Positions 8,142 through 17,424 of a stretch of DNA of 64,000 nucleotides are shown here, piece by piece. Source of the stretch: JASGDN01 sp049841275 (GTDB taxonomy: Bacteria > Chloroflexota > Chloroflexia > Thermomicrobiales > UBA6265); NCBI GenBank assembly GCA_049841275.1, contig JASGDN010000086.1, forward strand, positions 1 to 64,000, written 5' to 3'. The translations under genes were made by a program, and so were the position numbers. The notes under the pieces are model-generated. The model saw nothing but the letters and a program-made list of their open reading frames with translations. It did no database searches and was not told the origin of the DNA. Numbering within the stretch: the stretch's first letter is position 1; each line of letters opens with the position of its first letter.

Positions 8142-9374
8142 ATGAAACACGCACATCCTGCCGGCAGGGCGCGATGCCGGCATCGCTGGAATCGGATCAT
8201 GGGACGGGCAGCCGCAACGGCGATCCGTGCAATCATGGTGATGGGCGTCATGGCCTTCGCTCTCGCACCGCTTGCCGATCCAGTTTCGGCAGCGACCGCG
8301 CCCCCGCCGGTGTTCGGCATCTTTCCCCAGAACGTTCCCGGCCAGAGGCTCTCGACAAACGACCGGATCGGTCTGGCGCAATCGCTGCACGTCGGCGCCA
8401 TCCGCACGACAGTGTCGAACGCCGATTTCTCTCCCGCCACCGCACGGCAGTACATCGAAATCGGGCTGAACGTCGTCCTGACGATCGTCAACGATCCCGA
8501 ACTTTCCGCGGGCAACCCATCCGTCCCGGTAACGGACCTCGCACCCTACAGGAGACAACTCCAACAAGTGTTCGATGCATTCCCAACGGGTGTACCGGTC
8601 GTCGCGATCGAAAACGAACCCGAAGCGCCGAAGTTCTTCAGCGGGACCGCCGATCAATACCTCGCCGAACTCCAGGCCGCAACCACCGTGGCCCACGCCA
8701 ATGGAATCAAGGTGACGAATGGTGGGCTCACAGGCATCCCGGCCGCATTCCTGACATGGCTCGATCTGTGGAACAGCGGCGATCATGCGGCGGCCGATGC
8801 TTTCGTACAGGAAATGAACGGGGTTGGCCGGCCCGGCGGCAATCAGCTCCTTGCGCAACTGCCAACATCAGCCGATCCCACCCGGCCAATTCCGTCCAGT
8901 TCCCAGATCGACTTCGCGAAGCAGACCGTTGAAGCATACGCTACGATGGACATCGATTATGTGAATCTCCACTGGTACCAGGCCGGCACATCGACCGCGG
9001 GCCTCGAGAGGGTCATTGCCTATCTTGGGCGAGTCACGGGCAAACCCGTGATGAGTAACGAGTTCGGCCAGCTCGACGACGAACCATCCACCGTGACGGC
9101 AGAGCTGGCCGCCGTGAGCGACGCGGGATTCCCCTACGCGATCTGGTTCTCCGGGGACAAGGGAAAAGGCGCGATGGCCCTCCAGAACGCCGATAACACG
9201 CTCAAACCGAATGGCCTCGCCTTCCGGGAATTCATGGACAGCCACCACCAGGCAACTCCGGCGGCTGTCATCCGCAACAAATCGCGTGATTGGCTGGCGT
9301 GGGAGCCTGCGATCGGAAGACGAGCTGCCCTGAGGACGGCCACGCGCGCACATGTAACAAGCGTGGCGCGCTGA
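8142..9374 (+). CDS. secreted clan GH-A glycoside-hydrolase-like protein
   Basis: A 410-residue exported protein. Following a basic N-terminus is a hydrophobic stretch (AIMVMGVMAFALAPLAD) and a probable cleavage site VSA|ATAPP. The mature part looks like a TIM-barrel glycosidase: VVAIENEPEAP places a Glu after Asn at the end of strand 4 (acid/base candidate), DYVNLHWYQ resembles strand 6, and VMSNEFGQ gives a second Glu at strand 7 (nucleophile candidate). These are the hallmarks of clan GH-A; the GH number and sugar are unclear. ATG 8199 is an alternative start with a more typical signal peptide. A TATACT at 8131-8136 lies just upstream. It diverges from the 612-residue gene. Confidence 0.68.
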   Translation: MKHAHPAGRARCRHRWNRIMGRAAATAIRAIMVMGVMAFALAPLADPVSAATAPPPVFGIFPQNVPGQRLSTNDRIGLAQSLHVGAIRTTVSNADFSPATARQYIEIGLNVVLTIVNDPELSAGNPSVPVTDLAPYRRQLQQVFDAFPTGVPVVAIENEPEAPKFFSGTADQYLAELQAATTVAHANGIKVTNGGLTGIPAAFLTWLDLWNSGDHAAADAFVQEMNGVGRPGGNQLLAQLPTSADPTRPIPSSSQIDFAKQTVEAYATMDIDYVNLHWYQAGTSTAGLERVIAYLGRVTGKPVMSNEFGQLDDEPSTVTAELAAVSDAGFPYAIWFSGDKGKGAMALQNADNTLKPNGLAFREFMDSHHQATPAAVIRNKSRDWLAWEPAIGRRAALRTATRAHVTSVAR

Positions 9375-9413
9375 ATCTGCATCCCGGCGCCGTCCAGAGA
9401 CGATCCCTTTCCG

Positions 9414-10037
9414 CTACCGTTTCCGGAAGGCCGCAAGGTCGAGACCAAGCAGCGAGCACGGCTCGCCGCCGGGCAGATACTGGAAACCCTCCACCAGGGA
9501 AATCCAGCCACGTTTCCGGTACATCGCCTGGGCGGGCGTCTCGCCTTCAGCCGTGCTCAGGAGCGCGACCCGCTCGTCACGATCCCGCAGCAGCGTGTCG
9601 TGGAGCTGGCCGCCGTATCCCAGCCCGTGCCACGCCGGATCGACCGCCAGCTCCACGAACTCGAAGGCGTCGTCCAGCCATTCATCCGCGTCGTTCGCCG
9701 CCAGGGCAGGATGCACGAGTTCGTGCCACCAACCGCCCGGTTCGCTCCGGTAGCCGTAGGTGAACCCGACCACCGCTCCATCCGGGGTAACGGCGACCAG
9801 TCCGGCAAACTCCGCATACCGGAGATGTCTCGCGAAGGCCCGTTCGAGAAACCCCTCGGTCTGGTCGGGATCGGTCTTCCAGACGCGTTCGTAGACACGA
9901 CCGATGCCTTCGCCGAACCGATCGGCATTTGCGACGGTCACATTGACGATGGAAACAGGGGAAGGGGCACGCCTATCGACCACGATTGACGACCTCGCAC
10001 GCTGAACATCGATCCGGGGCGCCACATCTGGCGTCAT
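9414..10037 (-). CDS. GNAT-family N-acetyltransferase
   Basis: A 207-residue GNAT, last gene of a three-gene minus-strand operon. Key parts: FAGLVAVTPDGAVVGFTYGY, then beta-4 EFVELAVDPAWHGLGYGGQLHD with the G-L-G-Y-G acetyl-CoA loop, and ALLSTAEGETPAQAMYRKRGW. The start chosen is ATG 10037 because it overlaps the stop of the upstream gene (ATGA); the frame stays open to 10127 in sequence belonging to the neighbour. The C-terminus (GWISLVEGFQYLPGGEPCSLLG) parallels that of the upstream GNAT (GWQVLVEDFEYAPGRPYTSILG), so the two are duplicates. Confidence 0.85.
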   Translation of the reverse strand: MTPDVAPRIDVQRARSSIVVDRRAPSPVSIVNVTVANADRFGEGIGRVYERVWKTDPDQTEGFLERAFARHLRYAEFAGLVAVTPDGAVVGFTYGYRSEPGGWWHELVHPALAANDADEWLDDAFEFVELAVDPAWHGLGYGGQLHDTLLRDRDERVALLSTAEGETPAQAMYRKRGWISLVEGFQYLPGGEPCSLLGLDLAAFRKR

Positions 10038-10600
10038 GCATGCGTAGCATCTGCGCGACGGAAGCCAAGGATGCTGGTGTATGGGCGACCCGGCGCGTAC
10101 TCGAAATCCTCGACCAACACCTGCCATCCCAGACGACGGTAGAATCGTTTGGCAGGGTGATCGTCATGATAGGTAACCAGGATCGCACGCCGGCCTCCGA
10201 GACGCTCCTGAATCGATGCGCTCAGCAACGTTCCCACGCCTCTCCCCTGAATTGAAGGATGGACCGCGACCTCGGCAAGCTCGAACGGGTCGTCCAGCCA
10301 TGCGTGATGACCGGCTCGCTCCAGCGCTGTGCCAACGCGGTCGAACCACGGGCGATGCGACGCGGCGTCATGCCCGCATGCGAAACCAATCAGCTCCCCT
10401 TTCATCGTCGAGGCAATCGCCGCCATGAATCCGGAAAGGGCAGCCATCTCCGGCACGCTGGTGGCGGCATATCGCATCGCGCCATCCTCCCCAATGCCAA
10501 ACGCCGCGGCATACACGCGTGCCACATCCTCGCAACGATCGAGTAGTGCGCCAGCGGACAAGCACGAGATGAGCACACCCGGCGCAGCGGGAACCCGCAT
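10034..10600 (-). CDS. GNAT-family N-acetyltransferase
   Basis: A 188-residue GNAT paralogous to the gene downstream. The core reads ELIGFACGH, then beta-4 FELAEVAVHPSIQGRGVGTLL with the Q-G-R-G-V-G acetyl-CoA loop, then ILVTYHDDHPAKRFYRRLGW. The start at ATG 10600 overlaps the TGA of the GDSL hydrolase gene (TGATG), and its own stop overlaps the next start (ATGA), so all three genes form one coupled transcript. The substrate is unknown; co-translation with an esterase hints at acyl or acetyl chemistry on the same class of compound, which is inference. Confidence 0.85.
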   Translation of the reverse strand: MRVPAAPGVLISCLSAGALLDRCEDVARVYAAAFGIGEDGAMRYAATSVPEMAALSGFMAAIASTMKGELIGFACGHDAASHRPWFDRVGTALERAGHHAWLDDPFELAEVAVHPSIQGRGVGTLLSASIQERLGGRRAILVTYHDDHPAKRFYRRLGWQVLVEDFEYAPGRPYTSILGFRRADATHA

Positions 10601-11229
10601 CAGAGGTCGAACCCGATGGCGCGCAGGTATGCCTGGGCGATCACGGCGTGGCCCGGCAAGCCGGGGTGGATCTTGTCCGGCGCCCATGTTTCCCAGCTGG
10701 TCGAGGCGAGGATGGCATCGAATGCCTTCTGCGTGCGAATGCCGATCGCCCCGAACTCTCCGCCGAGACGCTTCGCCACCGCGCCGTACTCATCCATCAT
10801 CGCCCGCATCGGATCGGAACAGTCCGGGTCGATATCGAACGGGTCGGCGACGATCAGCCGGGCGTTCGTCCTTTCCTTCACCTGCTGAAGCAGATTCCGG
10901 AGGTTCGCCTCGTAATCCGCGATCGAGACCGCACCCACGCCACCGCTGTCGAATGTCCGCCAGACATCGTTGATGCCGATCATGACGGAGAGCCAGTCCG
11001 GCTGCTCGGCGATCGCATCCTGCTCCCAACGCGCGAGGAGGTGCTCGGTGGTGTTGCCCCCGATTCCCCGGTTCTCCCAGGTCAACCCGAGTTCCGGATA
11101 CCGCGCATCGACGAATGCCCGCACCAGGCTCATGTAGCCATTGCCATACGGCGCGTTCATATCACGCCGACCGCAATCGGTGATGCTGTCGCCGATGAAG
11201 AGGATCTTCTGACCACGTTCGAAAAGCAT
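10600..11229 (-). CDS. SGNH/GDSL-family hydrolase
   Basis: A 209-residue esterase/lipase-like enzyme. All SGNH blocks are visible: GDSIT near residue 13 (nucleophile Ser), ENRGIGGNT (block II Gly), MIGINDVW (block III Asn) and APDKIHPGLPGH (block V Asp-x-x-His). There is no signal peptide, so it is probably cytoplasmic. Members of this family deacetylate sugars or hydrolyse short esters. It is the first gene of the GDSL-GNAT-GNAT operon and diverges from the amidase gene across about 520 bases. Confidence 0.9.
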   Translation of the reverse strand: MLFERGQKILFIGDSITDCGRRDMNAPYGNGYMSLVRAFVDARYPELGLTWENRGIGGNTTEHLLARWEQDAIAEQPDWLSVMIGINDVWRTFDSGGVGAVSIADYEANLRNLLQQVKERTNARLIVADPFDIDPDCSDPMRAMMDEYGAVAKRLGGEFGAIGIRTQKAFDAILASTSWETWAPDKIHPGLPGHAVIAQAYLRAIGFDL

Positions 11230-11749
11230 CGTCGCCCCTCCCGGAACGCCTATCTATGGGAGATCGCCGCATCGTCCGGCCCAATCCGTCCAGCCCGGTT
11301 ACATGTCGTGCTGGGCGCCATCCTAGCAGTCCGATTCCGGCGTGAACACCGGCCAGACTTGTCGCCCCTCGCCGCAATACCCTATCCTGCCAGCCAACGA
11401 ACGCGGTCGCATGCCCGGACAGAGCGATCTGCTGGCGATGGCTGGATCGCTGGCACACCGTGCGCCCCGTTCGCACTCGACCGGTTCCGGCGCGAACTGT
11501 CGGTGCCCCGCATCAATCGCGAGCAGCACGATATCGCCGCCAGCCGGGAGGCATGCCCTGTCACCCGCCGAATGTCACGGAGTTGGAATGAACTGTACGC
11601 GCTATCGACATTGCGCATGGTAACCGTGACGCTCAACGCCAGCACGGCCCTTCCCCCGCCTCGCGCCCGCGACCGCTGCTCGGGGAGCGGTCCGGCGCGG
11701 AGTCGAGGTCCACTGCCCGGCCACCGGTCGACCGGGAAGGCGCTGGCCC
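11230..11749. other. intergenic region between divergent genes
   Basis: About 520 bases between the GDSL operon and the amidase gene. Several short open frames exist on both strands, but none has family-like sequence or a convincing ribosome binding site. Promoters for both directions must lie here; I could not pick any out with confidence. Confidence 0.4.
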
Positions 11750-13087
11750 GTGTCTAGCTTCAATTCAGGCGGCTCCCGCTGGAGCAGTGAACGCCAGCGA
11801 CAGGAACGCGAGCGGCAGCGTGAAGCCCAGAAGGAGCTGATGCGCAAGGCCCGGCTCGAACGGGAAGCCAAGGCGAAGGAGGAAGAAGAGGCCCGCCTCG
11901 CCGCCGAACGCGCCCGCACGACCACAACCACCACGACGCCTCCCCCGCCTCGTCCAACCACGGCAGTCGACCCGAGCATCGCGCCGACGCCATCCTCGGG
12001 CAGCACCGTTGGCCGCAAGTGGCGCTCGTCCGTCGAGCCGACCGAATCCAGCGGCCTCCCCGACATCCCGGAAATCGCCTCGAGCAGTCGCGGCGGCAAT
12101 CGCGGAAGCGGCGGGATCAGTGGGCGCATCATCCTCTTTGCCGGGGCGCTCTTCATCCTGATGGCAGCGGTAGCCTTCTTGCCATTCGGCCCTTTCGGTG
12201 GGGGCGACTCCAACTCCACGCCGACCCCAACCAGCGAGGCGCCAATCCTCGTCGGCCCATCGACGCCATCGTCCACCAACCAGGCCCTGGTCGTGCCGAC
12301 CGCGCCCAGCGACGGGTCGCGCGTCGTCTGCATCGATCCGGGTCACGGCGGCTGGGACTACGGGTATCAGCGCACCTGGGACCAGATGACCCAGACAGGA
12401 CCAACCCTGAACGAATCGGAACTCAATCTCGGCATGGCCTACATGCTGAAGGCCGATCTGGAAGCGCAGGGTATCACCGTGGTCATGACCCGCACCGGCG
12501 GCAATGCGGTCAATGCCTACGGCACCGATGTGAATGGCGACGGCAAGACCATCTTCGATGGCAACGACGACAAGGAACGCCGGCAGAATGCCGACTACGA
12601 CGAGCTGCAGGCCCGAATCAATATCTGCAACGCCGCCCACGCCGACATCCTCGTCTCGCTCCATATCAACGGGGCCGATGGTATCCCCGACGCGCGAGGC
12701 TACGAAGTCCTCTACACGGCGGCGCCAACCCGGCCATTCGGCGATCTCAGCCATCAACTCGCCGATGACGTCTATCGCCGTATGTCCCAGTCATTGACCA
12801 ATGCCGGATATACCGGCAATGGCCGCAATGTGAAGGACGACAGCGAGCTCGACGCTGAAAAGTACCAAGGTTACGGGGCGGCAGATCACCTCCTGCTCCT
12901 TGGACCGGCAATCGACAACCCGAACCGCAAGCTGACCCCAAGCGAGATGCCGGGCATCGTGATCGAGCCGATGTTCCTCTCCAACGAGGAAGACGCGAAT
13001 TTCATCGCCAACCCCGACAACCAGAAACTGCTCGTGGATGCATACGCGGAAGGCATTCTCGACTACTTCGCCAAGAATCCGGGATAG
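11750..13087 (+). CDS. membrane-anchored N-acetylmuramoyl-L-alanine amidase (Amidase_3)
   Basis: A 445-residue cell-wall hydrolase that cleaves the amide between MurNAc and L-Ala. Residues ~10-55 are a charged Arg/Glu/Lys/Ala coiled-coil-like stretch, then a Thr/Pro linker, one membrane span at ~127-147 (IILFAGALFILMAAVAFL), another Thr/Ser/Pro linker, and the catalytic Amidase_3 domain from ~190. Zinc ligands fit IDPGHGG (His), NESELN (Glu) and SLHINGA (His), with the catalytic Glu in VIEPMFLSN. The start is GTG 11750, with GGGAAGG just upstream. The long charged cytoplasmic N-terminus is unusual for this family and could tie the enzyme to the division or elongation machinery. Confidence 0.9.
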   Translation: MSSFNSGGSRWSSERQRQERERQREAQKELMRKARLEREAKAKEEEEARLAAERARTTTTTTTPPPPRPTTAVDPSIAPTPSSGSTVGRKWRSSVEPTESSGLPDIPEIASSSRGGNRGSGGISGRIILFAGALFILMAAVAFLPFGPFGGGDSNSTPTPTSEAPILVGPSTPSSTNQALVVPTAPSDGSRVVCIDPGHGGWDYGYQRTWDQMTQTGPTLNESELNLGMAYMLKADLEAQGITVVMTRTGGNAVNAYGTDVNGDGKTIFDGNDDKERRQNADYDELQARINICNAAHADILVSLHINGADGIPDARGYEVLYTAAPTRPFGDLSHQLADDVYRRMSQSLTNAGYTGNGRNVKDDSELDAEKYQGYGAADHLLLLGPAIDNPNRKLTPSEMPGIVIEPMFLSNEEDANFIANPDNQKLLVDAYAEGILDYFAKNPG

Positions 13088-13240
13088 GCCGTCCCGCCAA
13101 GAAGTGGACCGGATGTCCGCGCGAGGCTATCTTTGGCATGCACCATCCGCGGACGCTCCCATCGGACGTGATGCATTGCTCCCGGCTGAATACAGCGCAT
13201 CGCCGGCGCTTCCCACCGAGCGAGGCAAGGACATCCCTTC

Positions 13241-14845
13241 GTGACCGACCTTCCTTCCCTGCACGACGACCCTAACCGCGACCTGCCGGAACCACGAGAC
13301 GCCCCAAGTGAGGCCACTCCGGTCCTGAGTCGCCGCGCGGTGGCCCTCAGTGCAGCCTCCCTCGGCACCACCGCCGTCGCGGCAGCCGTGGGCTTCGATG
13401 CCCTCACGACAACCGGCACGCAGGCCGCTCCGTCACCGCCCACCGCGACCCAGCCCACCATCCGCTTCCAGGAGGCTGCCACGCCTCCGCCTTCGCCGGT
13501 TGCCACCACGCCCTCGCAGGCCACGATGGCGCTTCCGGCCGGAATGGCGTTGGTGACCTCGCCGCGCCTGCCGTTGAAGGGCATCAGCTCGGCACAGGCA
13601 GCGTCGTTGCTCAATGGCGCGCAGAGTTGGCGCGACCTCGGCAGCCCGGTCACCACACCGGTGAAGCCATATGCGATCTCCGGGATGGAAGGCAACGGCC
13701 TCGCCTCGCCAACGCCGGTCAACGACTATGCCGCGCTGGTCGCCGAGCTCGCCAAGACGCCGGGCGGTGTCGCCGTGGTTCCGGTCGACCAGGTCGACTT
13801 CCAGGTGAACCGCCTCGACATCGATGGCATCGATCCCCTGGCGACAGTCTCCGGAGCAGTCCGGATCGGCGTCACCGGCGACATCATTCCGGGGCGGAAC
13901 GTCGCCATCCACGCCCGCCAGTACGGCGACTGGACGCATCCCTTCCTCAAGATGAAGGACCTGCTCAGCAGCTTCGACGTCACGATGTCGAACTTCGAGT
14001 GCGTGATCTCAGACACCATCGCGCCGCCGGAGGAGTCCAACCCGAACACCTTCGACTTCATCGCCGATCCGGCGGTGATCGACGGCATGAAGCTGTGCGG
14101 CATCGACGTAATCAGCCTCGCGAACAATCACACGGCGTGGAATGATGAGGGGTGGGGAACCGCCCCATTTGTCGAGATGCTCACCCACCTGGAAAATGCA
14201 GGATTCCCCTACTTTGGTGGCGGCCGCGACCTCGATCAGGCCCAACGCGGATGGGAGACCACCGTTGGGGACACCTCGATCGTACTCATCGGTATCGATG
14301 GCGTCACCGCGAACAAGGAGTTCGCAGAAGGAACGGTCGACTCAGCGTACCAGGGAACCAGCTACGCCGGTGCGACCTCAAGCACCCCAGGCACCAATCC
14401 GATGGTCTCGAAAGACGTCTACGCGAAGATCGCATCGCTCGCCGGGCAATACGATATCGTGATCCCATACTTCCACATGGGCGTTGAATATGAGTGGATC
14501 GTGCCGGAATGGTGCCAGCAGGTCGCCCGGAGTTCGATCGACAGCGGGGCGACGATGGTGCTGACGAACCATCCGCACCTGATCCAGGGCATGGAGATCT
14601 ACAAGAACGTGCCGATTATCTATTCGCTGGGCAATTTCGTCTTCGACCAGATGTTCAGCGTCGATACCCGCACCGGCTACGTGCTCGACCTGACGATCAA
14701 GGACAAGAAGGTCATCGGCCTGCGCACGCACGGCTTCGAGATCGAGGACTTCAACCAGCCGCGCCTGATGAACCAGGGCGAGCACGCCGCGCTAATGGAT
14801 CGCTTTTGGCGCTCCACCGACATGCTCGCCAACCGGTCGGAGTGA
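13241..14845 (+). CDS. secreted CapA/PgsA-family metallophosphatase-like protein
   Basis: A 534-residue exported protein. The N-terminus has a twin-arginine-like signal (SRRAVALSAASLG) and a Pro/Thr-rich linker. From ~205 the CapA fold is evident: VTGDIIPGRNV, MSNFECVI, SLANNHTAWNDEG, IPYFHMGVEYEW and LTNHPHLIQGMEIY, which supply Asp, Asn and His metal ligands of the calcineurin-like superfamily. CapA/PgsA relatives take part in polyglutamate or capsule export, but many members are uncharacterised. GTG 13241 is preceded by GAGGCAAGG. Only 153 bases separate it from the amidase upstream; it converges with an ABC permease across a long inverted repeat. Confidence 0.85.
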   Translation: MTDLPSLHDDPNRDLPEPRDAPSEATPVLSRRAVALSAASLGTTAVAAAVGFDALTTTGTQAAPSPPTATQPTIRFQEAATPPPSPVATTPSQATMALPAGMALVTSPRLPLKGISSAQAASLLNGAQSWRDLGSPVTTPVKPYAISGMEGNGLASPTPVNDYAALVAELAKTPGGVAVVPVDQVDFQVNRLDIDGIDPLATVSGAVRIGVTGDIIPGRNVAIHARQYGDWTHPFLKMKDLLSSFDVTMSNFECVISDTIAPPEESNPNTFDFIADPAVIDGMKLCGIDVISLANNHTAWNDEGWGTAPFVEMLTHLENAGFPYFGGGRDLDQAQRGWETTVGDTSIVLIGIDGVTANKEFAEGTVDSAYQGTSYAGATSSTPGTNPMVSKDVYAKIASLAGQYDIVIPYFHMGVEYEWIVPEWCQQVARSSIDSGATMVLTNHPHLIQGMEIYKNVPIIYSLGNFVFDQMFSVDTRTGYVLDLTIKDKKVIGLRTHGFEIEDFNQPRLMNQGEHAALMDRFWRSTDMLANRSE

Positions 14846-14917
14846 GAAACGAGAAGTGAGGAGCGAGAGAATTCCTGTAAGCGCGTACTCCTCACTTCTC
14901 ACTCCTGGTTTCTCACT
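14841..14917. terminator. imperfect inverted repeat between convergent genes
   Basis: The left arm 14841-14863 (AGTGAGAAAC then GAGAAGTGAGGAG) pairs with CTCCTCACTTCTC (14888-14900) and, after a 7-base bulge, GTTTCTCACT (14908-14917). The stop codon of the CapA gene lies inside it. It sits between convergent genes, so a bidirectional terminator is likely. The same GAGTGAGGAGTGAG-type words recur after the stop at 32813. Confidence 0.6.
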
Positions 14918-14927
14918 TCTCGTCTCG

Positions 14928-17423
14928 CTATTCCGCGAGGGCGGAAACCGGCGACACTTTCAGTGCCGCCCGCGCCGGAAGCACCGAGGCAAGCACCCCC
15001 GCCAGCAGTCCGATGACCACGATGACCGCGACCCGGTCCCACGGAACCACCAGCGAGATGCCGAACTCGTCGCCAAAGAGCGTCAACGTCCCGATCGCCC
15101 CATAGGCGCCCCCCAGCACAATCCCCAGCGCCACCCCCACCGAGGCGATCAGCATCCCCTCCAGTGCCAGCATCCGCCGCATCTGCCATCTGGTCAGGCC
15201 AAGAGCGCGCAGCACCGCTGACTCGCGCGTCCGCTCGATCACCGAAAGGGAGAGCGTGTTGCCCACTCCCACCAGCGCGATGACCACCGCCACGCCCAGC
15301 AGCAATGTCACGATCAGCAGCATCGTGTCCAGGACGCGGGCGTTCTGGGCCTTGTCCCTTGCCCCGCCCTCGTACCAGAACTGCCCGTGACCCGCAAGCG
15401 CATCCTGGATGTGCCCGGTTGCGTCGCCGCCATTCACTCCGCCGCGGAACTGGAGCCACACCCGCTGCACGGGCGCGTCCGGTGCGACAGCCGCCAGATC
15501 GGACCGGGTCATCACCAGGTCCTCACCGGCGAGGTCGGTCACCTTTGCCTGAAGGGATATGTCGCCGCTCGGGCCGGTCAACACGATCGTCGCGCCATCC
15601 GCAATCCCCAGGTCCGCCGCAGTCCCCTTCGGCACGATCACGACACCGTCTCCGAGCCCATCCAGTGCGGATGATGCCGAGATCTGCCGTGCAAGGTCGG
15701 CATCGACCCCCAACACGGTCTCCGTCGCGCCGTTGATCGGTAAACTCGCCGCCGTCACCGGCATCGCCCGTTCGACATCGGGATGTTCGGACGCGATGCG
15801 AATCGCGTCGGCCGGGAGCGCCGCGTCCGACGTTTCTGCCCGGACAACCAGGTCGACCGGATCGTAGGCATCAATCACGTCGTTGAGCGTCGATTTCGAG
15901 CTCTCCGCCCCAACCGACATCATCGTCACCAGCGTGACCGCCACCAGCAGCGCCATCGCCGTCGCCGTGGTCCGCTTCGGATTTCGCACGCTGTTGGCGG
16001 CCGCAATCGCCGCCGGGGCACCCATCGGGGTGAAGAGCGCCCCCAACCACCCGACTCCACGCGGCACGATCAGCACGCCGCCGACCATGACCCCGACGAA
16101 CGACACGATCCCGCCCATGACCCCGATCCCGATCGGCAGAAAGCCAGGCGAGGCAAAGGCCACCACCACCCCGCCGAGGAGCAGCGCGCCGCCTCCAGCC
16201 AGCAGGAGCCCGGCAATCGCGGTGCGCCACCGCGTCCCGGTGGCGCGGAAGTCGGTCATCGACTGCGGACGCAATGCAGCCAGTGGGGCAACCCGGGTCG
16301 CGCCGCGCGCCGGTCCCCAGGCAGCCACCATCGTTGCGCCAAACCCGAGCGCGAACGGCACGATCAGGTCGCTCGGGGATAGGTCGAGACCGGTCGAAAG
16401 GGTTATGTTGCCGGTCGCGCCGGCATAGAGCCGCAACACGAGTCCGAGTCCGCCGATGCCCAGCACGATCCCGGCGATGGACGCGACGATCCCGATTCCC
16501 AGCGCCTCGATCAGCACCGACCGGCGCACCTGCGCCCGCGTGGCACCCACGCATCGCAGGAGGGCCAGGTTCCGCGTCCGTTGCGTTACGAGCACCGTGA
16601 ACGTGTTTCCGATCACGATCCCGGCAACGAACAACGCAATCACCGCGAAGGCCAGCAGCCCGATGCTCAGGAAATTCACATCGCCCGAAACGTCCTTCGC
16701 CATCCGGTCGGCCTGTTGGGAAAAGGTCCGGGCGGTCGTTCCATCGCCGAGCACCCCGTTCAGGCGATGAGTCAGGTCGGTATCGCTCGTTCCGGACGTG
16801 GCCACCACGAGGATCGAATCCACGCTGAGGCCGGTCTGCGCGATAGCCGCCTCATCCAGCACGCCGAAGACATCGGGGGATCTGCCAGCCAGGCTCGACG
16901 GGGCCGTGAGGATGCCCACAATCGTCTGCGAGACGGTCGCTCCGCCGCCGAAGGACTGGAACTGGACACTGTCGCCAACCTTCGCGTCCAGTTCATCGGC
17001 CACATTGCTGACGACAGCGACTTCGCCGCTGGTCTCGGGAAGCCGTCCCACCTCGAGCGTCAGGTCCGATCGCATCGCTGGCGCCTGCGGAACATTCGCC
17101 AGCAGCGGATAGACCTCCCGCGAGCCGGATTGGATTATGCCCACACCGAGGTACCGGTTCTCCGCCGATGCCACCCCATCAATGCCACGGATGCGGTCCA
17201 CCAAGTGGGGGTCGATCCCGCCGGCATCATCCGTCGTGACGATGACGTCCGCGCCCTTGTACTGCCAACTCAGGGCATTCGCGAAGGTGCCCTCCAGCAC
17301 GTTTCCGGTGGCCAGGGTGGCGGCAACGAAGGCGACGCCAAGCATGGTCGCGAGACAGACAGCCAGCAGGTTCCGGGCCGAATGGCGCATCTGGACGAGT
17401 GCGAGTTGAAATCCGTGGCTCAT
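14928..17423 (-). CDS. FtsX/MacB-type ABC transporter permease
   Basis: An 831-residue permease with two FtsX domains, the layout of MacB/LolC-related exporters. An N-terminal membrane helix follows RHSARNLLAVCLATMLGV, then a large periplasmic domain (~50-260), then a first bundle of three helices (LSIGLLAFAVIALFVAGIVI and others). A second periplasmic domain (~510-690) and the C-terminal bundle (TLLLGVAVVIALVGVGNTLS; LVVPWDRVAVIVVIGLLAG) complete it. Such proteins move lipoproteins, peptides or drugs, or act as mechanotransmitters. It starts one base after the stop of the ATPase gene, so the two form a transporter operon. Confidence 0.9.
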   Translation of the reverse strand: MSHGFQLALVQMRHSARNLLAVCLATMLGVAFVAATLATGNVLEGTFANALSWQYKGADVIVTTDDAGGIDPHLVDRIRGIDGVASAENRYLGVGIIQSGSREVYPLLANVPQAPAMRSDLTLEVGRLPETSGEVAVVSNVADELDAKVGDSVQFQSFGGGATVSQTIVGILTAPSSLAGRSPDVFGVLDEAAIAQTGLSVDSILVVATSGTSDTDLTHRLNGVLGDGTTARTFSQQADRMAKDVSGDVNFLSIGLLAFAVIALFVAGIVIGNTFTVLVTQRTRNLALLRCVGATRAQVRRSVLIEALGIGIVASIAGIVLGIGGLGLVLRLYAGATGNITLSTGLDLSPSDLIVPFALGFGATMVAAWGPARGATRVAPLAALRPQSMTDFRATGTRWRTAIAGLLLAGGGALLLGGVVVAFASPGFLPIGIGVMGGIVSFVGVMVGGVLIVPRGVGWLGALFTPMGAPAAIAAANSVRNPKRTTATAMALLVAVTLVTMMSVGAESSKSTLNDVIDAYDPVDLVVRAETSDAALPADAIRIASEHPDVERAMPVTAASLPINGATETVLGVDADLARQISASSALDGLGDGVVIVPKGTAADLGIADGATIVLTGPSGDISLQAKVTDLAGEDLVMTRSDLAAVAPDAPVQRVWLQFRGGVNGGDATGHIQDALAGHGQFWYEGGARDKAQNARVLDTMLLIVTLLLGVAVVIALVGVGNTLSLSVIERTRESAVLRALGLTRWQMRRMLALEGMLIASVGVALGIVLGGAYGAIGTLTLFGDEFGISLVVPWDRVAVIVVIGLLAGVLASVLPARAALKVSPVSALAE

Positions 17424-17424
17424 C

